The notes: generated by a model not told the origin, from the letters alone. Counted from the first letter of the stretch, positions 25,226-34,255 are shown. The stretch is DNA of 64,000 bases from Helicobacter cetorum (GCA_022729705.1 DZAX01000008.1:1-64000), one strand, 5' to 3'. Program-made: numbers and translations.

Positions 25226-25590
25226 TAAGCCGCACCGCCGTTAGAGCTTATAATCTCTTTGCAAATGGAGAGATATTTCTTTGTTAAAATATTTTTGTCT
25301 ATAAGCGAGAGAGCTTCTTTGCTTGGCGTATAGTCTAGCGATTCACTCTTTTCGACATACAAAAATGCGTCTACGAGTGCTTGCTCGTTATCCACCAAAA
25401 ACGCACTTTTTTGATGCTCCAAAAACCCCTCATACTGAGGTAGATTTCTAAAAATCATAAACTTTCTAGCCGCTAAACACTCAAGCATTGTGTGCGGCAA
25501 CAACTGTTTTTCTACACCAGCTAGGCTTCTGAGTAATACTTTATGTCTAGATCTCATCTGAGCTATTGTTTGCCTCCCACTAATAACCAT
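25225..25590 (-). pseudogene. C-terminal fragment of a GT4-type glycosyltransferase
   Basis: Only the end of a GT-B glycosyltransferase remains: LLPHTMLECLAARKFMIFRNLPQYEGFLEHQKSAFLVDNEQALVDAFLYV matches the donor-binding E-x7-E-like region and the C-terminal helices of family 4 enzymes. The apparent N-terminus (MVISGRQTIAQMRSRHKV) instead continues an IS3-type OrfA remnant in another frame. The gene was probably truncated by an IS3-type insertion/deletion. It overlaps the next asparagine synthetase-like gene by 1 nt. Confidence 0.6.
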
Positions 25591-25643
25591 AAGATGACTT
25601 TACTTTTAAAGTCCGCACTGAATATTTTTTTCTTTTTACTCAT
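25563..25643 (-). mobile_element. IS3-type OrfA N-terminal remnant
   Basis: It encodes MSKKKKIFSADFKSKVILWL then a stop, closely resembling the start of IS3-family OrfA helix-turn-helix proteins. The frame continues, after a shift, as RQTIAQMRSRH. It sits exactly at the 5' break of the glycosyltransferase fragment. Confidence 0.55.
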
Positions 25644-25687
25644 GATATTTTTCCATAAACGCTGTTTTCAGCTTAGCCCTCGTGAAG

Positions 25688-26812
25688 TTAATTATTTAGA
25701 CCGTTGTCTTTTTTGCGGATTATGCCGGACTGCAAGCAATAGCTGGCAAGAAAACTCTCACATATCTCAAGATACTCGTAAGTCTGCAGATCAATATCCA
25801 AAACTACCGCAGCATCAAGACTTTTACCAGGTTTTGGGCGTTTTGAATCAACCTCTAAAAAAGCCTTTGACAGCGAATACTCGTCATCGCATAAAATAGA
25901 GTTATCCGGATGCAAAAGCTCGTCATAGTGTTCTATATTGGAGGCGATAACAAATACGCCGACCGCCAAAGCCTCCATAAAACTCTGCGGCAACCCGTCG
26001 CTTGGAGCGAATGAAATAACCGCGTCACAACTTGCAAACGCCATCGGCATACGCTCGTGCGGTACAATAAAAAACAAAATATCGTCCGCAAATTCGCTTT
26101 GTTTTGCAATCTCCCGCAACGAATCAAGGTAAGCTTTATCCGGTCTTAAGGTTGAAATCGCAAGCTTAGCGCTTGACCTGCCCTCTCGTTTAAAGTGCAA
26201 AAATGCGTTTAATACCTCTTCTTTTCTATAAAACGGTTGCATAGCCCTAACACAAAAAAATAGAGTGGCGCCGCCGCTCCAGGCTTGCAGCTCATCATCT
26301 GGTTGCGGGGTTGTAAAACACTCGCTTACACCCCAGCTTATCATATGAATACGGTTTTCTTTTATACCTTTTACATTATCCATCAACATCTGCTTCATAC
26401 ATAAAGACTTTACCGTAACCGCTGCGGCGTTTTTCAGTAATATCGAAGCCCAAAAAGCTTTCTGCCCCTTAAAATCTTGCGCTTTATCTATGTCACCGCC
26501 CATGCAACTTACAAGCAAGCGCTCTCTAAACGGCAAAAAAGCCAACGTCTGCCAAAGTCTACTGCCCCAATGAATAATAATCAGTTTTGGTCGATAGCCC
26601 AAAATAAGCCAAAACGTCAAAATAGTGCTCGCAATATATCGAAGCGTTCTGTTTTTGCAGCACAAAGGTCTAATAATCTTAAAACCGACATCCACATCCA
26701 CCTCATCGCAATCCGCATTTGCGACGACCACAACATCCTCGCCAAGTCTTTTAAGTATCGCTATTCGTGCTCTTAAAAGCGAACTATTGACGTTTGCAAA
26801 AACTAAAATCAC
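25688..26812 (-). CDS. GT4-family glycosyltransferase
   Basis: A GT-B glycosyltransferase (about 374 aa from the chosen start). The N-terminal half begins VILVFANVNSSLLRARIAIL. The C-terminal half has the donor-site pattern MAFASCDAVISFAPSDGLPQSFMEALAVGVFVIASNIEHYDELL, with the E of S-x-x-D-G-x-P-Q-S-x-x-E in place. The start is taken as GTG at 26812, which overlaps the stop of the upstream methyltransferase gene as GTGA. A TTG further upstream (26836) would add eight residues. It probably adds a sugar to a surface glycan; donor and acceptor unknown. Confidence 0.82.
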   Translation of the reverse strand: MILVFANVNSSLLRARIAILKRLGEDVVVVANADCDEVDVDVGFKIIRPLCCKNRTLRYIASTILTFWLILGYRPKLIIIHWGSRLWQTLAFLPFRERLLVSCMGGDIDKAQDFKGQKAFWASILLKNAAAVTVKSLCMKQMLMDNVKGIKENRIHMISWGVSECFTTPQPDDELQAWSGGATLFFCVRAMQPFYRKEEVLNAFLHFKREGRSSAKLAISTLRPDKAYLDSLREIAKQSEFADDILFFIVPHERMPMAFASCDAVISFAPSDGLPQSFMEALAVGVFVIASNIEHYDELLHPDNSILCDDEYSLSKAFLEVDSKRPKPGKSLDAAVVLDIDLQTYEYLEICESFLASYCLQSGIIRKKDNGLNN

Positions 26813-27802
26813 TTTTTTTTGCCTCTTCCTTCCCAACCGTTATATCCAAGATGGGCATCAACATCCTTAAGACCTGCTTCTTCAAGCCATCTTCTAAATG
26901 TCTTTAGTCTTACGGGGTGGTCATGCGCGGGGGAGAGCATATCAAAAAAATCTAGATAAGCCCACTCTTTTAGCTGCTTTTCATCAAGCCCCAGTGATGT
27001 ATAGTCAGGGATCAAAAGTCGCCAATTAATTTTATTAGCTCGCTTCGGCGAAAAAAGGTACCGATTGAGCTTGAATATGGGCCACATAAAGTCTATATAG
27101 TGCTTGCCAAAATTGTATAAAAATCTATGTGGTAACCTCTTTGTTATGGGACGTACCCAGTATTTCGTGTTAAATGGCGTATTTTTATTAAACGGATAAT
27201 GGTCGCACACTATTTCACCGTCTTTTTTTAATTTTTGCACCAAGACATCAATAGCTTTTTTGGCATTTGGAGTATGCTGCAACACACCAAAACAAAATAG
27301 TTTATCGGCAATATTATCAGGAAAAGGCATCTCATATATATTTGCTTGCACGAGTAATAAATTTTGATTTTCGCCATTACTTTCATAGTTTGCTTCTACC
27401 GCATTGGAATAATCAAAAGACAAAACCATTGCTCCCGTCTCGAGTGCATGCTTTGTAAATCTGCCTGAACCAGAACCAGCTTCAATAATTAATTGTCCGC
27501 CTAGGTGGTTTTCGCCCCCCCCATCTTGTCTCTTTAGCGAATCGCTCCTCGCTGACCTTAACTCCACTAGCATGGTCGTACTGTGTTTTTTTGTGAGCCA
27601 ACCACTCGAAGCCAAAGCTATTTGCATAATTATCAGCATCTACAAAACGCGGAATTGAGTTTGTAATCGAATAACTTGCTCCGCACTTTAAGCATAGCAG
27701 TGTACCTTCTTTCGTGCATATATCATCTCCGTCTATCACTTCTAATCTAAAATCTGAACAACATTTAGAACAAGCTAAATATTTTAAATGAATATTAAGC
27801 AT
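26809..27802 (-). pseudogene. Zinc-ribbon SAM methyltransferase, phase-OFF at a G8 tract
   Basis: Two overlapping frames make one protein of about 330 aa. The first (from 27802) has a Trm112-like zinc ribbon, CSKCCSDF...CLKCGASYSI, and the lead-in NYANSFGFEWLAHKKTQYDH. The second holds the SAM fold LIIEAGSGSGRFTKHAL, LFCFGVLQHTPNAKKA and a C-terminal methyltransferase_11-type region. The frame switches at a run of eight G on the coding strand (27515-27522). With seven or ten G the frames join as RWGGENHLGG. With eight it ends within about ten codons. This fits a phase-variable methyltransferase in its OFF state, unless the run length is a sequencing error. It overlaps the downstream GT4 gene (GTGA) and the end of the upstream asparagine synthetase-like gene. 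Confidence 0.75.
27515..27522 (-). repeat. Homopolymeric G8 tract (contingency locus 1)
   Basis: Eight consecutive C on the given strand, G on the coding strand, exactly where the methyltransferase frame breaks. Slipped-strand changes of one base would restore the frame (G7). Confidence 0.8.
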
Positions 27803-29555
27803 ATAATATATATCCTTTTCTTTCTAATCCTAAAAGCCATTTGTTAAGTGTGATAAAACAAAACCCGACACTGCCTAGACGCATATCGTCATCCAGCGCC
27901 TGCATAAAACCATGCACGCTCTTTTTGTCTACAATTCCAATACGCCAAAGAGCAGAGTCATGCGCCAACGCATCATCCAAAAGCCTACGCCAAGAGTTTT
28001 TTATCCAATAATCTATCGGGGGGTTAAACCCGTGTTTTGGTCTATCGAAAATTTCTTGGGGCAAGTCGCCCTTAAACGCTAATTTCAAAATAGGCTTTGT
28101 CTCCTCGAACGGTAAAAGCTCATTATATGATATTTTATCCGCGAAATCAAGCAAGGCGGGCGAAACAAACGCCGCCCTACCCTCAACGCTATACGCCATA
28201 CTCATGCGGTCAAGCTTTGTCATCATCTCGTTTTTTAGATAAAATTCCAAATCGTGCTTTAAAAACTCTTTTGGCGAAGAGTTAAGCGGCTCTTTTATAA
28301 GCAGTCTTGTCGATGGCTCTATATCGTCAAAAAAAATTTTAGCCAAAAACAACTGTTTTTGCGACTCCGTTGCGTAGTAGTGCCAACCTTTTGGCCTATC
28401 TTCGCTAAAAACTGTAGCGTCGCTACGGCGCACTTTGATATGCCAACTATATCCGCCAAAAACCTCATCGGCTCCATCGCCCGATAACAACACTTTAATC
28501 CCTTGCGCCGCAGCTTCTTTGGCTACAGCCAAAATACCAAGCCCCGATACAACCGCAAAAGGCTGATCTGAGAATTCAACAAAATCATCTAAAAGAGCCT
28601 CAAACTCCCTAGCCCCAATCATTATGGCTGTATGTTTTGTACCGAGCGACTTGCTAACGCGAGTAGCGTATTTGGTCTCGTCCGCATAGCCAGTGTACGA
28701 GTCGTAATCATCGGTAAATCCAACAGAAAAAGTTGGAAAATTTTTATGAATTTTGGAGGCCACGGAGCACACAATAGAACTATCGACCCCCCCAGACAAA
28801 AAAGCCCCTATCGGCACGTCTGAGAGTAGTCTATTCTCTATACTCTTAACTACCGCGTCTCTTGCAAACGTAGACAGATTTGAGCGGTCTATAGCTTTAT
28901 CAAACCTGTTTTCAAACTCTTTTATATTCAGACTCCCCGAAACGTCTACGCTCATCAAACGCCCAGGCATAAGAGTGTTCACACCCTCAATTACGCTATC
29001 TGGCTGAGGTATCCATAAAAAAGAAAAAAAATCCCAAATAGCTTGTCTACTTAGCTTTGGTAAGACAAGCTTTGACGCTAGTAGTGCCGATACGCTTGAG
29101 GCAAACACTACGCCGTCATCAGTTTTTGCGTAAAACAGCGGTTTCTCTCCAGCCCTATCTCTTGCAAGCAACATTTTTTGACGCCGCACGTCCCATATCG
29201 CAAAAGCAAACATACCGTCTAATTCTATGGCGCACTCGTCGCCAAGCTTTTCATATAGCCTAAGCAAAGCCTCCGTATCGCTCGATGTTCGCATTGGCAA
29301 ACCATGTGTTTTGACAAGCTCTTTATAGTTATAGATTTCGCCGTTTAATACAATAGCTATTAGACCGTCGTCTGACAAAAAAGGCTGATTCGCCTCCGGC
29401 AGAGGATCTATGACGGCGAGTCTTGTGTGGGCAAGCAAGGCGACGCCAAAATCTGAAACACCATTTCCATCCGGACCTCGACGGAACATAGAATCCAAAA
29501 CATCTTGTGTATTTGAACGATTAAAGGAGCCGACTACGCCGAATATTCCGCACAT
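27795..29555 (-). CDS. Asparagine synthetase-like glutamine amidotransferase (copy 2)
   Basis: A 586-aa AsnB-type enzyme with catalytic Cys2 (MCGIFGVVG), RRGPDGNG, LNGEIYNYKEL and LDGMFAFAIWD in the glutaminase domain. The synthetase domain has PP-loop FLSGGVDSSIVCSVA (about 253-267) and SGDGADEVFGGYSWH. It is only distantly similar to copy 1, so the two probably amidate different carboxylates. The PP-loop glycines are encoded by a G7 run (28787-28793) that is in frame here and could in principle slip. Its stop overlaps the start of the methyltransferase gene downstream, and it begins next to a glycosyltransferase 9 remnant. Confidence 0.88.
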   Translation of the reverse strand: MCGIFGVVGSFNRSNTQDVLDSMFRRGPDGNGVSDFGVALLAHTRLAVIDPLPEANQPFLSDDGLIAIVLNGEIYNYKELVKTHGLPMRTSSDTEALLRLYEKLGDECAIELDGMFAFAIWDVRRQKMLLARDRAGEKPLFYAKTDDGVVFASSVSALLASKLVLPKLSRQAIWDFFSFLWIPQPDSVIEGVNTLMPGRLMSVDVSGSLNIKEFENRFDKAIDRSNLSTFARDAVVKSIENRLLSDVPIGAFLSGGVDSSIVCSVASKIHKNFPTFSVGFTDDYDSYTGYADETKYATRVSKSLGTKHTAIMIGAREFEALLDDFVEFSDQPFAVVSGLGILAVAKEAAAQGIKVLLSGDGADEVFGGYSWHIKVRRSDATVFSEDRPKGWHYYATESQKQLFLAKIFFDDIEPSTRLLIKEPLNSSPKEFLKHDLEFYLKNEMMTKLDRMSMAYSVEGRAAFVSPALLDFADKISYNELLPFEETKPILKLAFKGDLPQEIFDRPKHGFNPPIDYWIKNSWRRLLDDALAHDSALWRIGIVDKKSVHGFMQALDDDMRLGSVGFCFITLNKWLLGLERKGYILYA

Positions 29556-29938
29556 TTAAGAGTCGCTCAAAAACTTATTAATATAAAAAGCTATCTCTTC
29601 TATATCTATAAAATCCATGCAGCACCTCTCTTTGACGCATTGTGGCTGATAACAAGAAATATATTCATATTGAATTTTGGTTTTAACGCCACGCTTTGGT
29701 TATAAAAATATATCTCCCGCTCATCTGTTGCCCCGAAAAGACCAATAGCTTTTTTACCAAGAGCAAACGCTAGATGAAGCCCTAATGAGTCGTTGCTTAC
29801 TATAGCTCTAATGTTTTTTGCTTTTTCAAATTTAACCACTCCATCAAAAACCTTTTCGACAGATACTAAGACCATATCTTCGCTAGTTTGCCACAAAACT
29901 CTCGATGGATTCCTTCTTTTTCCTGCAGTATATACCAC
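29556..29938 (-). pseudogene. Remnant of a GT9 (heptosyltransferase-like) glycosyltransferase
   Basis: The frame from 29938 reads IRAIVSNDSLGLHLAFALGKKAIGLFGATDEREIY, the donor-binding end of GT9 enzymes. It then shifts near 29670 into a second frame, EYISCYQPQCVKERCCMDFIDIEEIAFYINKFLSDS, which has the cysteine-rich C-terminus of that family and stops at 29556. Both the N-terminal half and the frame are lost. The frameshift is not on a homopolymer, so this looks like true decay. Confidence 0.65.
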
Positions 29939-29942
29939 TTTT

Positions 29943-30875
29943 CTAGCCTATATCAAAATATTTTTTGTATATCGGCATCGCAATAAAAACGGGAAGCAGC
30001 GACACGATATATCTGAGACGGTGCTTCCCGCCTGCGCTCCTAGCCTGCCTCAGATACACCCTAGCCGCACCGATATCGCCGATGGATAGCAGATAGTTCG
30101 CCTCCATGATTGCGCCCCACCTATAAGCGGCGGTAAACTCTTTTTGATACTCTTGACGCAACGATGGATAAAGCTTTTCCAATTTCTCAAGCGAACACAA
30201 AAGCTCCTTTGCATGTCTATCTTTTGTCTGTTCGCTAAGAGAGCCGTCTGTAAGCCTGTATTTTGCGATACGCTCTTTGATGGAGCAAACCTCGTATTTA
30301 GCCGCTACTCTCATAAACAAATCATAATCTGGCGAGAAACGAAGCGTCGTGTCAAAAATTAGCAAGGAATTTTCAGACAAAACGGCTGAGCGAATCATGG
30401 CGGTAAGCATCCCAATATCATACCATTTGAGTAACTCTGGAAATATGTAGCCGTTAGTGTGCTTTGTGTTGTAGTTTGTTATTTGCGTACCATCTTCTGC
30501 AATTTTCTCAAAATCACCGTAACAAAGCATAAACTGTTTGTTTGTCTCCATCATCTTCAGCTGTTTTTCAAGTTTTTGCGGTATCCATATATCATCAGTG
30601 TCTAAAAAGCCAATATATTCACCGCAACACTCGCTAAGAGCCAAATTCCTAGCCTCGCCAAGAGGAGTATGGGACGGGGCATAAAAATATTTTATTCTCT
30701 TGTCATTATATAATGTAACTATGTTGGCACTCTTATCAGTTGACTGATTATCCCAAAAAATTATTTCCCAATTTTGGTATGTTTGAGTCATAATGCTATC
30801 TATTGCTTCCTTTAGATATTTCTCACCATTATAACAATTCATTACCACTGATACCAGCGGTTGATTACTTTCCAT
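29943..30875 (-). CDS. GT2-family glycosyltransferase
   Basis: A 310-aa GT-A glycosyltransferase. The N-terminal VSVVMNCYNGEKYLKEAIDSIMTQTYQNWEIIFWDNQSTD and the metal-binding FLDTDDIW (about 98-105) are the family 2 hallmarks. The acceptor region follows. The C-terminal helices end KKYFDIG. It overlaps the upstream DegT-type aminotransferase gene by 11 nt, and the GT9 remnant lies immediately downstream. Donor and acceptor are unknown. Confidence 0.88.
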   Translation of the reverse strand: MESNQPLVSVVMNCYNGEKYLKEAIDSIMTQTYQNWEIIFWDNQSTDKSANIVTLYNDKRIKYFYAPSHTPLGEARNLALSECCGEYIGFLDTDDIWIPQKLEKQLKMMETNKQFMLCYGDFEKIAEDGTQITNYNTKHTNGYIFPELLKWYDIGMLTAMIRSAVLSENSLLIFDTTLRFSPDYDLFMRVAAKYEVCSIKERIAKYRLTDGSLSEQTKDRHAKELLCSLEKLEKLYPSLRQEYQKEFTAAYRWGAIMEANYLLSIGDIGAARVYLRQARSAGGKHRLRYIVSLLPVFIAMPIYKKYFDIG

Positions 30876-31977
30876 AAAATTCTCTTATTTTTTTTATAAC
30901 AATACTTTGCTCTTCTACCGTCAAATCAAAATGGCAAGGTAAAGTCAAAATATTTTCATAAATTTGCTCGGTTATTGGTAGTCTGAATTCTGATTTATAT
31001 TTTGTTTGTAGATGATTTGGTTTGTAATGAATGCCGCATTCGATACTGTTTGATATAAGATATTCTCTCATTTCATCTCTTTTTTCGGCTTTTATCACAA
31101 AAATGTGAGGCAACACTTCATCAAAATTAAAATCCAGTACATTTACTTCATCGATATCATCGAAAGCTTCTATGTACTTTTTTGCTATGCTTTGTCTTTT
31201 TTGTTTAAAATCTTCAATTCTATCAAGCTGTGCGATGCCTATAGCTGCCATGATATTACTCAAATGATACCTAAACCCTTGCTCCTTAACATCAAAATCC
31301 CAGCTTCTTTGGCTTGAGTATCTTTTTTCTGTATCTTTTTCTACTCCAAGAAGCCTTCCATCTTGAACTTTTCGAATCAACTCTTTATCGTGCGAAAGTA
31401 TTGCTCCACCTTCGCCTGAAGTGATATTTTTAATTCCATCAAAACTAAAACAGATAATATCTCCTTTTATACCCACCAAACTGCCGTCTCTGCTGCTTCC
31501 AAATGCCTGGGCGGCATCCTCTATAACCCTTAAATTAAACTCTTGCGCTATTTTATAAATTTCATCCATGCCTTTTGAACTGCTTGCATAATGCACAGGC
31601 ATTATCGCTTTTGTATTTTGGGTGATTTTTTTTCTTGCGTCGTCAGCATCCATAAAAAGCGTGTTCGGATATACTTCGCAAGAAATTGGCTTTGCTTTGG
31701 TCGCTGAAATAGCTTGAAAAGATGCCACATAAGTAAGTGATGGCACCAATATTTCATCATTACCTTTAATACCCAATGCGCTCAATGCCAAATGAATAGC
31801 GGAAGTCCCTGTATTTACACAAACTACACTCATTGAAGTTTTTAAATAGTTTTTAATCTTTTCTTCAAAAAGTTTAACTTCTTCACCCATACCAAGATAC
31901 TCTTTATCAAGAACTGATAGTACAGCGTTTTTTTCTGTTTCGCCGATTGAAGACTTGGATAATCTAATTTTCTTCAA
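30865..31977 (-). CDS. DegT/DnrJ/EryC1-family sugar aminotransferase
   Basis: A 370-aa PLP-dependent aminotransferase of the kind that aminates keto-sugar nucleotides. It has NTGTSAIHLAL (about 56-66), VIEDAAQAFGSS (PLP-contacting Asp, about 150) and the Schiff-base lysine in CFSFDGIKNITSGEGGAIL (about 178-196). The C-terminal part has YHLSNIMAAIGIAQL. It overlaps the methyltransferase upstream by 4 nt. With the CDP-sugar genes around it (rfbF, rfbG remnant, epimerase-like cupin) it may make an amino- or dideoxy-sugar such as the CDP-linked 3,6-dideoxyhexoses or perosamine-like sugars. The exact substrate is not read from sequence. Confidence 0.88.
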   Translation of the reverse strand: MKKIRLSKSSIGETEKNAVLSVLDKEYLGMGEEVKLFEEKIKNYLKTSMSVVCVNTGTSAIHLALSALGIKGNDEILVPSLTYVASFQAISATKAKPISCEVYPNTLFMDADDARKKITQNTKAIMPVHYASSSKGMDEIYKIAQEFNLRVIEDAAQAFGSSRDGSLVGIKGDIICFSFDGIKNITSGEGGAILSHDKELIRKVQDGRLLGVEKDTEKRYSSQRSWDFDVKEQGFRYHLSNIMAAIGIAQLDRIEDFKQKRQSIAKKYIEAFDDIDEVNVLDFNFDEVLPHIFVIKAEKRDEMREYLISNSIECGIHYKPNHLQTKYKSEFRLPITEQIYENILTLPCHFDLTVEEQSIVIKKIREFYGK

Positions 31978-32702
31978 GGATTTATTCCCTTAATCCAGTA
32001 TGTTCCGTTTTCAAGCAACCCATCTTCAAATCTTGGAAAATGCGATGCTTTGAACAAATCCCTATAGTCTTTTCTGGTCCTTATATAACCCCAAAATTGT
32101 TGTTTTTTCTTTAGTCCAGCACGATATTTAAACCAGTTTTTGATTATCGATACCCTTTGCTTAAGGGTTGGCAGATACTCATCTTCATACGAAGCGCTAA
32201 TAAGTAAAAATTCTTTTAGGGGATACTTTGCAACCTGATTTAAAAACCCTAGTAGTGTTTTATCGTCCATTGTGTAATCAATAGTATTGCAATAACAAAA
32301 GTCAATAGCACCTAATTTTTCAGAATATGCAATCTCTGGAAAATAGCCAGACAAAAAAGAAATTTTTTCATTTTTGATAAGCCATCTATTGACCGAGGAT
32401 GCCGGCTCAATAGCGTATAATAAACCTTCGTAATGTTTGGCGACGATATTTTCTACATAACCAGTACCGCAACCAATAGAGGCTACTTTTGGATATGACT
32501 GTATTTGTTTGAGCAAAAAATCCGCAATTTCACTTTTTAGCTTTCTCCAATCAGGAGATATTTCGTCATACGAAGCATATTTTTCAAAGAATTTCTCGTA
32601 AAATTTTGAATAAAAGTCATTACCTGCAATTTCTCTATCATCAAGTTTTGCAAAACTCTCAAACTCAATGCCAAACCAATTTGTTTGATAAAATTTTCTC
32701 AT
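31974..32702 (-). CDS. SAM-dependent methyltransferase
   Basis: A 242-aa class I methyltransferase. SAM motif I is KVASIGCGTGYVENIVAKHYEGLLYAIEPA (about 73-102). Downstream, the FCYCNTIDYTMDDKTLLGFL region corresponds to motifs II/III. The C-terminal segment is basic. It overlaps the epimerase-like gene upstream and the aminotransferase gene downstream by 4 nt each, a clear translational chain. The substrate is unknown, probably a sugar or nucleotide sugar of this locus. Confidence 0.75.
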   Translation of the reverse strand: MRKFYQTNWFGIEFESFAKLDDREIAGNDFYSKFYEKFFEKYASYDEISPDWRKLKSEIADFLLKQIQSYPKVASIGCGTGYVENIVAKHYEGLLYAIEPASSVNRWLIKNEKISFLSGYFPEIAYSEKLGAIDFCYCNTIDYTMDDKTLLGFLNQVAKYPLKEFLLISASYEDEYLPTLKQRVSIIKNWFKYRAGLKKKQQFWGYIRTRKDYRDLFKASHFPRFEDGLLENGTYWIKGINP

Positions 32703-33112
32703 ACATAATCCTTCGTCACAGTTTCTGTCGCATTATGCTCCATACTTGCAAGATTTAGCAACATATTATGCTCACTCAATCCCTCAAAACGCATCCATAT
32801 ACCAGGCGGCACAGTAAGCCTTTTGTATTCTTCGGTTGATATGACAAACTCAGCTCTCATCTCGTTAGTTGGCGATTCCTCTCTGTCGTCAATCAGGCAA
32901 AACTTAATGGCTCCAATCGGAACAACAATATTTAGCGTCATTTTTAGATGCTTTTTCCATCCCTTGATTTCGCCCTTGTTTACAAAAGAGAAATAAGCCT
33001 CACCAAAACCGCCAAAACCAGCATCGCTTTTCTTCATAGCATGCCATACAGCACCCTTTGGTGTGTCTATTTGACGCAAAGGCGTTAAAATCACACCATC
33101 TATTTGCTCCAT
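32699..33112 (-). CDS. dTDP-4-dehydrorhamnose 3,5-epimerase-like cupin
   Basis: A 137-aa single-domain cupin resembling short RmlC/RfbC-type sugar epimerases: VILTPLRQIDTPKGAVWHAMK, EAYFSFVNKGEIKGWKKHLKMTLN (the His of the catalytic H/K/Y group) and VPPGIWMRFEGLS. It directly follows the C-terminal remnant of a CDP-glucose 4,6-dehydratase with 13 nt overlap, so it should act on the CDP-4-keto-6-deoxyhexose made by that enzyme. With the dehydratase broken, its substrate supply in this strain is uncertain. Confidence 0.8.
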   Translation of the reverse strand: MEQIDGVILTPLRQIDTPKGAVWHAMKKSDAGFGGFGEAYFSFVNKGEIKGWKKHLKMTLNIVVPIGAIKFCLIDDREESPTNEMRAEFVISTEEYKRLTVPPGIWMRFEGLSEHNMLLNLASMEHNATETVTKDYV

Positions 33113-33235
33113 TGTAACCCTTTTTGCAAAGCTAACTCTTCGTAGTCCTCTATCTGCCTTAAAGTCTTGTCGTACATCTTTTTATCCGTCTTGTAAAAAT
33201 CAAAATACCACTCGCTAGTAAACTTAATAGTTAGG
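33100..33235 (-). pseudogene. rfbG: C-terminal remnant of CDP-glucose 4,6-dehydratase
   Basis: The last 44 codons (…FTSEWYFDFYKTDKKMYDKT, RQIEDYEELALQKGLQWSK) match the end of RfbG-type dehydratases. The stop overlaps the epimerase-like gene start. The 5' part is gone: at 33236 the sequence passes directly into the inverted repeat of an IS481-type element. The matching cytidylyltransferase rfbF survives at 36642. Confidence 0.6.
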
Positions 33236-33480
33236 TGTCAAGTTCCACAACATTATACCATCCCCTTCAAAGCAATAGCATAAAACGCATCAGGTGAAAT
33301 CTTAAATATTTCAGGCTCTACATCAAACCAACTTTGAACCGCTTCACATGGTGTTCTAACTTTAAGTTCTTTTGTTAGCCCACCATGTCTTCTATTTGTG
33401 TTGCAGTGTATCAACAATCTCTTTAACTCATCTTTGAGCTCATCTATATTTTTATATTCTGTCGCTTTAATGGTACTGTT
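33236..33480 (-). mobile_element. IS481-type element (family A), 3' fragment
   Basis: It starts with the family A end TGTCAAGTTCCACAACATTA and encodes, on the minus strand, the last roughly 75 transposase residues (…NTNRRHGGLTKELKVRTPCE, then WFDVEPEIFKISPDAFY). This is the least damaged version of this C-terminus in the window. The other end is missing, because the element is cut by the IS3-type fragment. Confidence 0.7.
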
Positions 33481-33695
33481 TGAAATGTCAACCCCTTTCC
33501 CAACAAACGGATTTCATTTAAGCGCATAGCTTAACCTCTGTTTCGTTTTTACTCAAGTTCCCTTTTTCAAAGTATCGCTTTTCATGCTCCGCCGGACTCA
33601 TATTGCCAAGCGCCGAGTGTAGCCTTTGTCTATTATAAAACACCTCTATATATTCAAATATCTGTTTTCTTACCTCCTCAGGTGTTGGCAGGGAT
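33481..33695 (-). mobile_element. IS3-type transposase (OrfB) 3' fragment
   Basis: The minus-strand frame [42 protein letters not shown] is the C-terminal end of an IS3-family integrase-type transposase, with its stop at 33518. The fragment is fused at about 33695 to an IS481-type transposase frame, giving a chimeric junction. Non-functional. Confidence 0.7.
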
Positions 33696-34233
33696 GGTTT
33701 TGTTAAATATCTCCACTTGTCCATTAGTCCAGGGGTGTTTAAATTTAGTTAATCTATGTTCAATACCATTTGCCGTGCAAATAGCGTCAAATGGATGAAT
33801 CTTGTTTTTAGGTTTTAGATGTTCCGCCAACAATTCATATGTGAATTGAGCCCCATTGTCTGTAAGTATCTATGAAGATTAGACCTTGAGAGAGCTGGAA
33901 TTTTATCTTTTAAGGCGATAAAACAATCATCTAGCGATAGTTTTGTTACTCGTCTAAACTCACAGACAATTTGTTGTTCTGTGTCGCTTAGCGATGATTT
34001 AATCTTTTTAGCACCACTCTTTTTATCTTCTGTGCTTGTATCTCTTTTCCATCTATGAACTGTTTTTGGATTAAGATTATATTTGATTGCTAACTTTGCG
34101 ATACTCTCACAAGAGTCTTGAATTTCTTTTCTGATTCTTGGCGTGGTTTTGGCGTTAGCGTGCAATAAATTTCCCATAAATTAGCCTCCATAAGGTGTTT
34201 GTGTATTATACCTGAAGAATGGGGGGCTAAACA
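33696..34233 (-). mobile_element. IS481-type element (family B), 5' fragment
   Basis: It begins at the terminal repeat TGTTTAGCCCCCCATTCTTC (34233 inward) and encodes the N-terminal winged-helix region LHANAKTTPRIRKEIQDSCE, then VHRWKRDTSTEDKK, DDCFIALKDKIPALSRSNLH (from 34177). It continues after frame breaks to [20 protein letters not shown], where it is cut by the IS3 fragment. The same N-terminus recurs at 51457-51675. Confidence 0.75.
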
Positions 34234-34255
34234 CTTAGGTGCGAAAGATGAGAAA

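Noticed and set aside
29660-29680. Frameshift in the GT9 remnant as a fourth phase switch
   Set aside because: No homopolymer or short repeat lies at the break, and the N-terminal half of the gene is missing.
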